Shown: piece by piece, positions 33,255-41,633 of the stretch | Numbering within the stretch: position 1 is the first letter of the stretch | How the letters are laid out: each line of letters begins with the position of its first letter | Assembly (NCBI RefSeq): GCF_014873915.1 | Contig: NZ_JADBEJ010000005.1 | Location: forward strand, 310,001-374,000 | DNA length: 64,000 bases | Reading direction: 5' to 3' | Origin: Amycolatopsis roodepoortensis | GTDB lineage: Bacteria; Actinomycetota; Actinomycetes; Mycobacteriales; Pseudonocardiaceae | Notes under the pieces: generated by a model | Database searches by the model: none | What the model was told of the DNA's origin: nothing | What the model saw: the letters and a program-made list of their open reading frames with translations, nothing else | Program-made: the position numbers and the translations under genes

Positions 33255-33917
33255 GTGCGGGTGCTGCTCGTCGAGGACGACGCCGGTGTCGCCGACGCGC
33301 TCGCCGAAGCGCTGCAAACGCGCGGCCACACCGTCTCCCACGCGATCCGCGGCAGCGACGCCCTGCACCGGCATCGCGCCGCCGACGTGATCCTGCTGGA
33401 TCTTAACCTGCCCGACATGAACGGGCTCGACGTGCTCAGGAAGGTCCGTCAGGTGTCGCCGGTGCCGGTGCTCGTGCTCACCGCGAGCGGGGACGAACGG
33501 TCCGTGGTGCGCGGGCTGCGACTCGGCGCCGACGACTACCTGACCAAGCCCATCCGCCTGGCCGAACTGCTGGCGAGGATGGACGCGGTCGTCCGCCGTG
33601 CCGCCGTCTCCGCCGCACCGCAGGACGGCGTCGTCCGGATCGAGGACGTCGAGATCGACCTCGGCGCGCGGCGTGTGCTGGTCGGCGGGAACGACGTCGG
33701 GCTCACCGCCAAGGAGTTCGCCGTGCTGGCCGTGCTCGCCGCCCGGCCGGGCACGGCGGTGAGCCGCCAGCAGCTGATGGACGAGGTCTGGGGCGACGCG
33801 TATCTCGCCGTCTCCCGTTCGCTCGATGTCCATCTGACCCAGTTGCGCGCGAAGCTCGACAGGCCGGGATTGCTGACCACGATCCGGGGTTTCGGCTACC
33901 GGCTGGGCCGGGACTGA
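33255..33917 (+). CDS. OmpR/PhoB-family response regulator
   Basis: The 220-aa protein has a receiver domain (1-115) with acidic pair E7-D8-D9, phospho-acceptor Asp49 in VILLDLNLPD, Thr77 and Lys98 (YLTKPI). A winged-helix domain (about 125-220) reads LTAKEFAVLAVLAARPGTAVSRQQLMDEVWGD...IRGFGYRLG. GTG 33255 is chosen because GGGAAGG lies 7 nt upstream, giving MRVLLVEDD. It lies in an operon with permease, kinase and binding protein; the TctD-like group of regulators controls tricarboxylate carriers. Confidence 0.92.
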   Translation: MRVLLVEDDAGVADALAEALQTRGHTVSHAIRGSDALHRHRAADVILLDLNLPDMNGLDVLRKVRQVSPVPVLVLTASGDERSVVRGLRLGADDYLTKPIRLAELLARMDAVVRRAAVSAAPQDGVVRIEDVEIDLGARRVLVGGNDVGLTAKEFAVLAVLAARPGTAVSRQQLMDEVWGDAYLAVSRSLDVHLTQLRAKLDRPGLLTTIRGFGYRLGRD

Positions 33918-33920
33918 CCG

Positions 33921-35324
33921 GTGCGCACCCGGCTGCTGGTCGTCCTCGTCGCGCTCGCGCTGACCGTGGTCGCCGCGTTCGCGATCCCCCTGTTCGGGTC
34001 GACCGCCGCGCAGCGGACCCAGCAGCTGGTGATCGCCCGCAACGCCGACGTCGACCGCTTCGTCGTCCTCGCCCAGCAGGCCGTCGACGCGGGTGACACG
34101 ACCGCGCTGGCGGTCGACGCCGAGCGGTATTCGTCGTTATACGGCGAGGCCGTCGTGGTGGTCGACGCGCGCGGGGTCCCGCTGGTGGAGACCGGCGGGA
34201 TGACCGCGGCGGAACCCGTGGTGCGCTCGCTCGTCGAGGCCGCGCTGCGCAACCAGCCCGCCAAAGGCCCCGAACAGCTGAGCCCGTGGTCGGCCGATCC
34301 GGTCCATTTCGCCCGTCCGGTGGGCACCGGGACCCGGGTGGCCGGTGTGGTGGTGCTCCGCGCGTCGGTGACCACGGCGGCCGCCGACGTCGCCGCGCGC
34401 TGGTCCGCGATCGTCGCGGGCGCGGTACTGGTCGCGGCGGTGTTCGTGCTGCTCGCCGTCCTCCTGGCGCGCTGGATGGTGCGGCCGTTGCACGAACTGG
34501 AAACCGGCGTGCAGGCGGTGACCGAAGGGCATCGCGCCCAGGTTCCCGACCGGGCCGGGCCCCGCGAGCTGCGTTCCCTCGCGACGTCGTTCAACCGGAT
34601 GTCCGACGCCGTCGTGGAGGCATCGGAACAGCAACGGCGGCTTGTGGCGGACGCGTCGCACCAGCTGCGGAATCCCATGGCCGCCCTGCGGTTGCGCGTG
34701 GATTCTCTGGCCGCGCAGGTCGACGGCGACGGCCAGCGTGCCTATCGCGCGACGGTCGCGGAGGTCGAACGGCTGGAGTCCTTGCTCGACGGCCTGCTCG
34801 CGCTGGCCCTCGCGGAAAGCACCGCGACCCGGCTCGCCGCCGGTGAATCCGGCGACGAGCCCTGCGATCTCCCGGCCGTCCTGGCCGAACGGGTCGACGC
34901 GTGGCGTCCTTCCGCCGAAGACGCGGGAGTCGCCCTCGCGGCGGCGGAAGGCCACGACGAGCCGGTTCCGGTGCGGTGTGAGGAAAGCGAACTGGCCCAG
35001 GTCCTGGACGTCCTGCTGGACAACGCGGTGCACTACGCGGGACGCGGCGCCACGATCGCCACCGGCTACGAGATCGGAGACACGACGGCCACACTCTTCG
35101 TGTCCGACAACGGCCCCGGACTGTCCACAGAGGACCGCGAACGCGCGACCGAACGGTTCTGGCGGGCCGGGGGCGACGGCGCGCCACGCGGCACGGGCCT
35201 CGGCCTCGCGATCGCGAGCCAGCACGTGCTCGCCAGGGGCGGGAAACTCGAATTGCGTGAGGCGAAACCACACGGGCTTGAGGTCCGCGTCGAACTTCCT
35301 CTCGCGGCAAGGGAAAAGGCATGA
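33921..35324 (+). CDS. Sensor histidine kinase
   Basis: The 467-aa protein has two membrane helices (about 5-27 and 162-184) around an extracytoplasmic sensor (28-160), HAMP linker (185-237), and a HisKA domain with His247 in DASHQLRNPMAALRLRVD. The ATPase domain has N box LLDNAVHY, G1 DNGPGL and G2 GTGLGLAI. The small sensor domain has a DUF/Tct-like pattern without a recognised ligand site. The stop overlaps the next gene by 4 nt (ATGA). A periplasmic-type binding lipoprotein may present the signal to it. Confidence 0.92.
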   Translation: MRTRLLVVLVALALTVVAAFAIPLFGSTAAQRTQQLVIARNADVDRFVVLAQQAVDAGDTTALAVDAERYSSLYGEAVVVVDARGVPLVETGGMTAAEPVVRSLVEAALRNQPAKGPEQLSPWSADPVHFARPVGTGTRVAGVVVLRASVTTAAADVAARWSAIVAGAVLVAAVFVLLAVLLARWMVRPLHELETGVQAVTEGHRAQVPDRAGPRELRSLATSFNRMSDAVVEASEQQRRLVADASHQLRNPMAALRLRVDSLAAQVDGDGQRAYRATVAEVERLESLLDGLLALALAESTATRLAAGESGDEPCDLPAVLAERVDAWRPSAEDAGVALAAAEGHDEPVPVRCEESELAQVLDVLLDNAVHYAGRGATIATGYEIGDTTATLFVSDNGPGLSTEDRERATERFWRAGGDGAPRGTGLGLAIASQHVLARGGKLELREAKPHGLEVRVELPLAAREKA

Positions 35325-36262
35325 CGGTCACCAGGCGCACCGCGCTCCTCGCCGGGCTCGCGACACTCGCGGGCTGTTCGAGCGCGGGCTACCGGGGCCC
35401 GGAGCGTGAGGTCGTCATCGCGGCGGGCGAGAGCGGCGGGTTCTATCTCGCCTTCGCGGAACTCCTCGCCCAGCAGCTGAACCGGGCGGAACCACGGCTG
35501 CGGGCGACCGCCGTCGCCACCGAAGCCAGTGTCGAGAACCTGCGGCGGCTACGGGACGGCCGCGCCGATCTCGGACTCGTCCTCGGTGACGTCGCCGAGT
35601 CCGCCTTCGCCGGCGCGGAGCCGTTCTCCGTGCCGATCGCGTTCTCGGCCATCGGCCGCGTCTACGAGAACTACCACCAGCTCGTGGTCCGGGTGGACGG
35701 CGGGGTGCGCTCGGTCGCCGATCTGACCGGGCGGCCGGTGGCGATGGGCGCGAGCGGATCCGGCGTCGCGGTGTTCAGCACGCGCCTGTTCGCCCGCGCC
35801 GGGGTCCCGGTGAAGGCGAAGAACCTCCTTCTGGGTGAAGCGATCAACGCGCTGGCGGCGCACGAGGTCGACGCGCTGCTCTGGTCCGGCGGAATTCCGA
35901 CCCCCGCGCTCACCGAACTGAACCGGACCACCCCGATCACCCTTCTCCCGCTCGACGCCCACCTCCCCGCCCTGCGCACCGGCTACGGCCCGGTGTACGA
36001 CCAGGTCCACGTCCCGGCGCAGGCCTACCAGGGAGTGGGCGAGCTCCGGACGATCGGCGTGGCGAACCTGCTGCTGGCGGCCCCTTCCCTGCCGGACGAC
36101 GTCGCCGCGGCGGTGACCCGGGTTCTGGCCGGGCACGCCGCCGATCTCGTCCCGGCGGCCGCGGTGGGGACGCAGTTCCTCGACGTCCGGACGCTGATCG
36201 GCACCGGCAAGGTCCCGCTGCATCCCGGTGCCGCCTCGGCCTACCGTGCCCTGCACGGGTGA
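35321..36262 (+). CDS. TAXI-family TRAP-type solute-binding lipoprotein, orphan
   Basis: The 313-aa exported lipoprotein has the lipobox LATLAGC with Cys19 as lipidation site, preceded by RR. The mature protein follows the TAXI pattern: VVIAAGESGGFYLAFAELLAQQL, ATEASVENLRRLRDGRADLGLVLGDVA, and YENYHQLVVRVDGGVRSVADLTGRPVAMGASGSGVAVFSTRL. TAXI proteins normally feed a TRAP permease, but no TRAP membrane genes are present. Here it is the last gene of a permease/two-component operon, so a sensory or periplasmic buffering role is likely. Confidence 0.88.
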   Translation: MTVTRRTALLAGLATLAGCSSAGYRGPEREVVIAAGESGGFYLAFAELLAQQLNRAEPRLRATAVATEASVENLRRLRDGRADLGLVLGDVAESAFAGAEPFSVPIAFSAIGRVYENYHQLVVRVDGGVRSVADLTGRPVAMGASGSGVAVFSTRLFARAGVPVKAKNLLLGEAINALAAHEVDALLWSGGIPTPALTELNRTTPITLLPLDAHLPALRTGYGPVYDQVHVPAQAYQGVGELRTIGVANLLLAAPSLPDDVAAAVTRVLAGHAADLVPAAAVGTQFLDVRTLIGTGKVPLHPGAASAYRALHG

Positions 36263-36363
36263 CCCTGGCTCCATCTTCAGAGGGATGCGCGTCGCACCGG
36301 GGCGCTGCCATGGTCGGAAACAGGCGGCCGTCGGGCCGCCCCGATCCGGAAGGACCTCCCGCA

Positions 36364-37692
36364 GTGGACGAATTCATGCGGTCGTCGCGACAGGGTCCAG
36401 TGGGGACAGTGTCATCGAGACGCACCAGGGTGGCGCGGGGTTCGGCGCTGATCGCGGGCCTCGCGCTCGCGGGCGGGCTCGCCACGGCGGCCCCCGCCGT
36501 CGCGGCCGACCAGGCCAAACTCACCGCACCGGCCCTCACCGGCCACCACGAGGTCGGCACGACCGACCTCCACCTCGTCGACCCCTCCCGCCCCGATCCA
36601 TGGAAACCGGAGCGGCGCCGGGAACTCATGGTCACCGTCACCTATCCGGCGGACCGGTTCGCCGAGGGACCGCGCGCGCCGTGGTTCACGCCCGGGATGA
36701 GCTCCGTCATCGACCAGGTGCTGGCGAGCGAGGACTACCTCGGTCTTCCCGCGGGCTCCATCGACTGGGCGTCGGCGAAGCGGCGGGCCGAGATCGGCGT
36801 CCCCGCGGCGCACGGCGCACCGAAGCCGGTGGCGCTCTTCTCCCCCGGTTTCGGCGGGCCGAGGGAGACGTACACGGCGATCGTCGACGACCTGGCGAGC
36901 CGCGGATACGTCGTCGTCTCGCTCTCGCACACCTACGAGAGCGCCGCGGTCGAGTTCCCCGGCGGGCGGCTCGAAACGGCCGTCTCGGGCGAAGGGCCCG
37001 ACTTCATGAAGAAGGCGCTCGACGCGCGGGTCGCCGACAGCCGGTTCGTCCTCGACCAGCTGGCGAAGATCACCCGCGGACAGAACCCGGACGCGGAGAA
37101 CCGGCCGCTCCCCCGCGGGCTCGGCTGGTCGCTCGACCTGTCCAAGGTCGGCGCCTACGGTCACTCCTACGGCGGGTTCACCGCGGGCGAGACGATGGTC
37201 CACGACCGCCGTGTCGACGCGGGGATCAACCTCGACGGCGCGATGGCGACCGCGTTCGGGTACCCGCCCGGCAGCGCGTACGTGCCCGGTGAGGTCACGA
37301 AACGCGGTCTCGACCGGCCGTTCCTGCTGATGGGCGCCGAGGGTGTCGACGAGAACGGCAAACCACTCGAGCACACGCACCGACAGCCCGACTTCGACCG
37401 CAGCTGGGCGGATTTCTGGGCCAATCAGCAGGGCTGGAAGCGAGATCTGCTGCTGCGCGGCGGAAGCACGCATATGGCGTACAGCGACCTGCAGGTCGTG
37501 GTGCCGCAGCTCGGCTCGCGGGTGGCGCCGGAGAAGCGTGAGGCGGTCATCGGCACGATCGATCCGCGTCGGTCCGTAGCCGCGCAACGGGACTACATCG
37601 GCGCGTTCTTCGATCTGCACCTGAAAGGCCGGGACCGGCACCTGTTCGACGGCGAGTCGCCTCGCCACCCGAACATCGATTTCATCGACTGA
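36364..37692 (+). CDS. Secreted alpha/beta-hydrolase, PAF-acetylhydrolase/lipase-like
   Basis: The 442-aa protein starts at GTG 36364, 9 nt after GGAAGGA. It has a cleavable signal peptide with twin arginines (SSRRTRVARGSALIAGLALAGGLATAAPAVAAD) that could use Tat. The body has the PAF-AH type II layout: RELMVTVTYPAD, PVALFSPGFGGPRETYTAIVDDLASRGYVVVSLSH, nucleophile GAYGHSYGG, then Asp and His regions (MGAEGVDENGK, GSTHMAYSD). It is expected to hydrolyse a lipid or ester outside the membrane. The gap before it (36263-36363) holds only the ribosome-binding site. Confidence 0.85.
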   Translation: MDEFMRSSRQGPVGTVSSRRTRVARGSALIAGLALAGGLATAAPAVAADQAKLTAPALTGHHEVGTTDLHLVDPSRPDPWKPERRRELMVTVTYPADRFAEGPRAPWFTPGMSSVIDQVLASEDYLGLPAGSIDWASAKRRAEIGVPAAHGAPKPVALFSPGFGGPRETYTAIVDDLASRGYVVVSLSHTYESAAVEFPGGRLETAVSGEGPDFMKKALDARVADSRFVLDQLAKITRGQNPDAENRPLPRGLGWSLDLSKVGAYGHSYGGFTAGETMVHDRRVDAGINLDGAMATAFGYPPGSAYVPGEVTKRGLDRPFLLMGAEGVDENGKPLEHTHRQPDFDRSWADFWANQQGWKRDLLLRGGSTHMAYSDLQVVVPQLGSRVAPEKREAVIGTIDPRRSVAAQRDYIGAFFDLHLKGRDRHLFDGESPRHPNIDFID

Positions 37693-37752
37693 CCGGACGC
37701 GCGTGAAGGACTCCAGGCAGGCGCTCACGTGAGTGGCCGCGGTCCGTGGGGA

Positions 37753-37807
37753 TGTCGTGAAGGGCCCCTTTGAGACGATGAAGGTCTCAAAGGGGCCCTT
37801 CACGACA
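37753..37807. terminator. Intergenic palindrome (24-7-24) with family B core
   Basis: Perfect 24-nt arms (37753-37776, 37784-37807) and 7-nt loop. It shares the geometry and end bases (TGTC...GAC / GTC...GACA) of family A but carries the GTGAAGGGCCCCTTTGAG core of family B. Decayed pieces (GTGAAGGACTC, GTGAGTGG) lie at 37704-37735. It separates the lipase from the leaderless thioesterase gene. Confidence 0.9.
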
Positions 37808-37899
37808 CAAGAGCTCGACGCCAGGCCATCGGAACCACTGAACGAGCCGCCCACTCATCCTCGAACCAAGGGAAGAAGCCCTTCACGTAGGTTGGAACC

Positions 37900-38331
37900 G
37901 TGACCGAGCCTCGGAAACCGATCGTCGAAATGCCGCTGCGCGTGCGCTACCACGAATGCGACGGGCAGGGCATCGTGTTCAACGCCAACTACCTCGCCTA
38001 CGTGGACATGGCCATGTTCGAAGTGGAGAAAGCCCTCTTCGGCTCCCACCAAGAGGCGCTGGCCCGCGGTGTCGACGTCGTCGTCGCCGAATCCAACCTC
38101 CGCTACCGCGCGCCCTGCCGCTACGACGACGAACTGGTCGTGGCCGTGTACCTGGACCACCTCGGGACGACCTCGCTGATCATCGATTTCGAGATCACCC
38201 GCGGCGGCGACTTGTGCACCGAGGTGAAGACCCGGTACGTCTTCGTCGATCCGAAGACGCTCAAGAAGGCGGCGCCACCCGCGTCGGTGCGCGAGGTGTA
38301 CGCCGCCCTCCTGCCCGCTCAGCCGGACTGA
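37900..38331 (+). CDS. Acyl-CoA thioesterase, 4HBT/YbgC-like
   Basis: The 143-aa single hotdog enzyme: MPLRVRYHECDGQGIVFNANYLAYVDMAMFE contains the catalytic Asp region of the 4-hydroxybenzoyl-CoA thioesterase/YbgC group (the D in CDGQGIVF). RYRAPCRYDDELVV and the C-terminal TEVKTRYVFVD strands complete the fold. It probably hydrolyses acyl-CoA in the cytoplasm as a tetramer. Leaderless GTG: TAGGTT at 37888-37893, 6-nt spacer. The 3' end overlaps phoD by 13 nt. Confidence 0.86.
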   Translation: MTEPRKPIVEMPLRVRYHECDGQGIVFNANYLAYVDMAMFEVEKALFGSHQEALARGVDVVVAESNLRYRAPCRYDDELVVAVYLDHLGTTSLIIDFEITRGGDLCTEVKTRYVFVDPKTLKKAAPPASVREVYAALLPAQPD

Positions 38332-39914
38332 ACGCCGGGCCGCCGGTCTTCGACGACGTAGCTGGCGCGCGTGCTGATCGGCGCGCCGGGGGTGTTGACG
38401 AACGGAACCACCCGGAAGTCGCTCCGCCAGCGCTGCCGGTTGACGTTGACCCGGACGTACCCGCGCTGGCTGTTGAAGAACTTCATGTGAGGGTTGGCCT
38501 TCAGCAGGTTCTCACCGGCCGGCGTCATGTCGGCGCCGTTGCCACCGCTGGTGATCGACGTCCCGACGAACTCGCTCGCCACCGTGGGCGAATCGGGGTC
38601 GGTGAAGTCGCGCTTGAGGTCCCAGGCGTAGTTCTGGTGCCGATCGCCGGTGATGACCACCAGGTTCCGTACCCCGCGGTCCTGCGCCGCGGCGAGCACG
38701 CGGTCGCGGTCGGCGACGTAGCCGTCCCACGGGTCGAGGTGGACGTTCGTCGCCTCGCCCGCGTCGGTGTCGGTCTGGCCCATGGGCGCCTGGTTGCCGA
38801 GGATCTGCCACCGCGCGCGCGACCGGGAGAAGCCGTCGAGCAGCCAGTTCCGCTGCTCCGAGCCGAGCAGCGTGCGGTTCTCGTCGAACCGTTCCGTGCA
38901 GTTCGCCGACTGGCCGTCACCGCACGGCTGGTCGTCGCGGTACTGGCGGGTGTCGAGCATGGTGAAGTCGGCCAGCGTGCCGTAGCTCAGCCGCCGGTGG
39001 AGACGCGCGTCCGGCCCCTTCGGCAGCTGGGCGATGCGGTACGGCAGGTGCTCGTACATCGCCTGGAACGCCTCGGCCCGCCGCTGCCGGAACACCGCGC
39101 GGTCCTGGTCCGGTTCCTTGTCGATCTGCGAGATGTCGCCGGCCCAGTTGTTCTCCACCTCGTGGTCGTCGTTGACGTGGATCCACGGGAAGGCGGCGTG
39201 CGCGGCCATCAGCGGCGCTTCGGACTTGTAGAGCGCGTACTGGAGCCGGTAGCGGGCCAGGTCGAAGGTCTCACCCTTGAACTGCGGGCCCACCGGCGTG
39301 CCGCGGCCGACACCCGTGACACCGCTTTCGTAGAGGTAGTCGCCCAGGTGCACGACCAGGTCGAGATCCTCCGCCGCCATGTGGTCGTACGCCGTGAAGT
39401 GGCCGGCTTCCCAGCTCTGGCAGGACGCGAACGCGAAGTTCAGCTCGCGCGGCGACGACCACGCGACCGGCGCCGTGCGGGTGCGCCCGACCGGCGAGAT
39501 CTCACCGCCCGTGCGGAAGCGGTAGAAGTACTCGTGGTCCGGCGCGAGGCCATGGACCTCCGGGTGCACGGAGTGACCGAGTTCGGGCGTGGCGACCACG
39601 GATCCGCGGCGGACGACGGCGCGGAAACGCTCGTCGAGCGACACTTCGTACTCGACCCGGACCGGCGTCCGCGGCATCCCGCCGAAGCCGTCGGCCTCGT
39701 ACGGCTTCGGCGCGAGCCTGGTCCAGAGCACGACACCGCCGGGCAACGGGTCGCCCGACGCGACACCGAGGGTGAACGGGTTACCGGCACCGCTGGCGAG
39801 CGGCATCGCGCCGGCGGCGTTCCAGGCACCGGTCCCCAGCAGGACTGCGGCCGCGCCGGCGGAGCCATATCCGAGGAAGCGACGCCGCGACAGGGGGTGA
39901 GGGAGCGAAGGCAT
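38319..39914 (-). CDS. phoD: PhoD-like alkaline phosphatase, Tat-exported
   Basis: The 531-aa enzyme has a Tat signal (LSRRRFLGYGSAG, about residues 9-21). The body has the PhoD N-terminal beta domain (NPFTLGVASGDPLPGGVVLWTRLAP) and catalytic region: FAFASCQSWEAGHFTAYDHMA (metal ligand Cys-containing loop), HLGDYLYE, HVNDDHEVENNW and ITGDRHQNYAW. PhoD enzymes use Fe3+ and Ca2+ and act on phosphodiesters and monoesters to scavenge phosphate. ATG 39914 has AGGAGG upstream. Regulation by phosphate (PhoP boxes) was not found by eye. Confidence 0.92.
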   Translation of the reverse strand: MPSLPHPLSRRRFLGYGSAGAAAVLLGTGAWNAAGAMPLASGAGNPFTLGVASGDPLPGGVVLWTRLAPKPYEADGFGGMPRTPVRVEYEVSLDERFRAVVRRGSVVATPELGHSVHPEVHGLAPDHEYFYRFRTGGEISPVGRTRTAPVAWSSPRELNFAFASCQSWEAGHFTAYDHMAAEDLDLVVHLGDYLYESGVTGVGRGTPVGPQFKGETFDLARYRLQYALYKSEAPLMAAHAAFPWIHVNDDHEVENNWAGDISQIDKEPDQDRAVFRQRRAEAFQAMYEHLPYRIAQLPKGPDARLHRRLSYGTLADFTMLDTRQYRDDQPCGDGQSANCTERFDENRTLLGSEQRNWLLDGFSRSRARWQILGNQAPMGQTDTDAGEATNVHLDPWDGYVADRDRVLAAAQDRGVRNLVVITGDRHQNYAWDLKRDFTDPDSPTVASEFVGTSITSGGNGADMTPAGENLLKANPHMKFFNSQRGYVRVNVNRQRWRSDFRVVPFVNTPGAPISTRASYVVEDRRPGVQSG

Positions 39915-40025
39915 GAAGCCCTCCTGTGGTGGGATGGTCACGGGCGGGCCTCATGCTCGTCCGGCTTGATGGCCGCCCGGCCGCGCTCAGGCGAAGCGCC
40001 CGTGAACGAAAGACGATCAACCCTC

Positions 40026-40487
40026 GTGTTCCGCATCCTGTTCTACCGCCCGGAAATCCCGCCCAACACGGGTAACGCGATCCGCTTGACCGCGAACACC
40101 GGCTGCGAACTCCACCTGGTGGAGCCGCTCGGTTTCACGCTGGAGGACAAGCAGTTACGGCGAGCCGGGCTCGACTACCACGACCTCGCGCGCGTCCACG
40201 TGCACGCGGACCTCGACGCGGCTTGGGCGGCGCTGCTGCCCGCCCGGGTCTACGCGTTCAGCGCTTCGGCGACGCGGCTGCACACCGACGTCGCGTACGA
40301 ACCCGGGGACGTCCTGATGTTCGGGCCGGAGTCGGCGGGGCTGCCCGCCGAGATCCAGGAGTCCCCACAGGTGACCGACCGGGTGCGGCTGCCGATGCTG
40401 CCGTCGAGCCGGTCGCTGAACCTGTCGAACACCGCGGCCATCAGCGTCTACGAGGCCTGGCGGCAGAACGGCTTCGCGACTCCGTAG
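40026..40487 (+). CDS. trmL: tRNA (cytidine/uridine-34-2'-O)-methyltransferase TrmL
   Basis: The 153-aa SPOUT methyltransferase contains the family signature FRILFYRPEIPPNTGNAIRLTANTGCELHLVEPLGF, the middle DVLMFGPESAGLPAEIQ and the C-terminal knot RLPMLPSSRSLNLSNTAAISVYEAWRQ. It methylates the wobble ribose of tRNA-Leu in known homologues. Start GTG 40026; GTG 40002 is possible. It follows a phoD gene on the other strand and ends before a family A palindrome. Confidence 0.9.
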   Translation: MFRILFYRPEIPPNTGNAIRLTANTGCELHLVEPLGFTLEDKQLRRAGLDYHDLARVHVHADLDAAWAALLPARVYAFSASATRLHTDVAYEPGDVLMFGPESAGLPAEIQESPQVTDRVRLPMLPSSRSLNLSNTAAISVYEAWRQNGFATP

Positions 40488-40510
40488 CTCCCGCCACAGG
40501 GCGTCACAGG

Positions 40511-40565
40511 TGTCGCGAAAGCCACTTTCGGGACATCAGACGTCGCGAAAGTGGCTTTCGCGACG
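40511..40565. repeat. Intergenic palindrome, family A copy 3 (24-7-24)
   Basis: Arms 40511-40534 and 40542-40565 pair at 22 of 24 positions with a 7-nt loop and the GAAAGCCACTTTC core. It lies between convergent trmL and the VWA gene. A fragment of the same motif (GTTGCGAAAGCC) occurs near 40622. Confidence 0.9.
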
Positions 40566-40652
40566 TCGACGCGGGAAGGACCCGGAAGCTGTCGGGTCAC
40601 GTCCGGATCGCCCGAGCCCGCGTTGCGAAAGCCGCCACTCCCGGCAAGGCCG

Positions 40653-41633
40653 CTACGGCAGTCTCTGCCCCAAGAACAGCGAAGCTGCGGCACCGATCAT
40701 CAACACCAAAGTCCCGAGAATCACCCAAGGACGGCTCGCGTCCGCGTCCTTGAGCTCGTACCCGATCTGCTCACCGAGGTCGTCGTACACGCGTTTCAGC
40801 TCTTCGGCGCTGGCCGCCTTGTAGAAGTCGCCACCCGAAAGCCGCGCGATCTCCTCCAACGACTCGACGTCGACCTTGACTTCCTGCGGTTTGCCGTCGA
40901 TGTCGACCGAGCCGTGCGTGGTCCCGAACGCGATCGACGAGATCGGCACCTGGGCCTGCTTCGCCGCCTGCGCCGCCGTGTAGCCGCCACGCGGGGCGTA
41001 CAGGTCGTCCGGAACGGTCTGCTTCCCGTCACTCATCAGGACGATCCGGGCGGGCGGCGGGCCTTCCGCGCCGCCCACGATCGCCGAGAAGCTCTCGATC
41101 GACTGCAGCGCGGCGAAAATCCCTTCACCGGTGGCTGTCGACTGCGCCAGTTTGAGGTTGTCGATCGCCTTCACGACGCCGCCGCGGTCGGTGGTCGGCG
41201 CGACCAGCACGGTCGCCGTCCCCGCGAAGGAGATCAGCCCGAGGTTCACCCCAGGGGTCATGTTCTGCGCGAACGAACGCGCCGACTCCTGGGCCGCCTT
41301 CAGCCGGGTCGGGGCGACGTCGGTCGCCTCCATCGACAGCGAGGTGTCGATCACCAGCATCACGGTGGCCCGGTTGCGGGGCACCTTCTGCTCGGCCGTC
41401 GGCCCGGCGAGCGCGACGGTGAGCACCAGCAGCGAAAGCACGATCAGGATGGCGGGGACGTGCCGCACCCATCCCTGGCTCTTCGGCGCGACCTTCTCCA
41501 GCAGTTCCAGGTTGGCGAACCGCATGGTGCGCTTGCGCCGCGCGCGCTGGGAAAGCACGTAGCCCACGGCCACTGCGGCGACCACCAGCAGCAGCAGGAA
41601 CCACCACGGCGAGGCGAATCCGGTGAGGCTCAC
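40653..41633 (-). CDS. VWA-domain membrane protein of the MoxR operon
   Basis: The 326-aa protein has an N-terminal membrane helix (ASPWWFLLLLVVAAVAVGYVL), a second helix (about 60-78) before the VWA domain, MIDAS motif MLVIDTSLSME, and the C-terminal helix VILGTLVLMIGAAASLFL. Thus the VWA domain faces outside, between helices. GTG 41633 overlaps the DUF58 stop (GTGA), so they are coupled. With MoxR and DUF58 it makes the standard MoxR-DUF58-VWA operon, Rv1479-Rv1481 in M. tuberculosis. Proposed job: maturation or assembly of an envelope protein. Confidence 0.88.
   Translation of the reverse strand: MSLTGFASPWWFLLLLVVAAVAVGYVLSQRARRKRTMRFANLELLEKVAPKSQGWVRHVPAILIVLSLLVLTVALAGPTAEQKVPRNRATVMLVIDTSLSMEATDVAPTRLKAAQESARSFAQNMTPGVNLGLISFAGTATVLVAPTTDRGGVVKAIDNLKLAQSTATGEGIFAALQSIESFSAIVGGAEGPPPARIVLMSDGKQTVPDDLYAPRGGYTAAQAAKQAQVPISSIAFGTTHGSVDIDGKPQEVKVDVESLEEIARLSGGDFYKAASAEELKRVYDDLGEQIGYELKDADASRPWVILGTLVLMIGAAASLFLGQRLP

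Noticed and set aside
37956..39940. Long rightward ORF running over the thioesterase and antisense to phoD before trmL
   Set aside because: Only its last 153 codons (trmL) have family sequence; the rest is a shadow.
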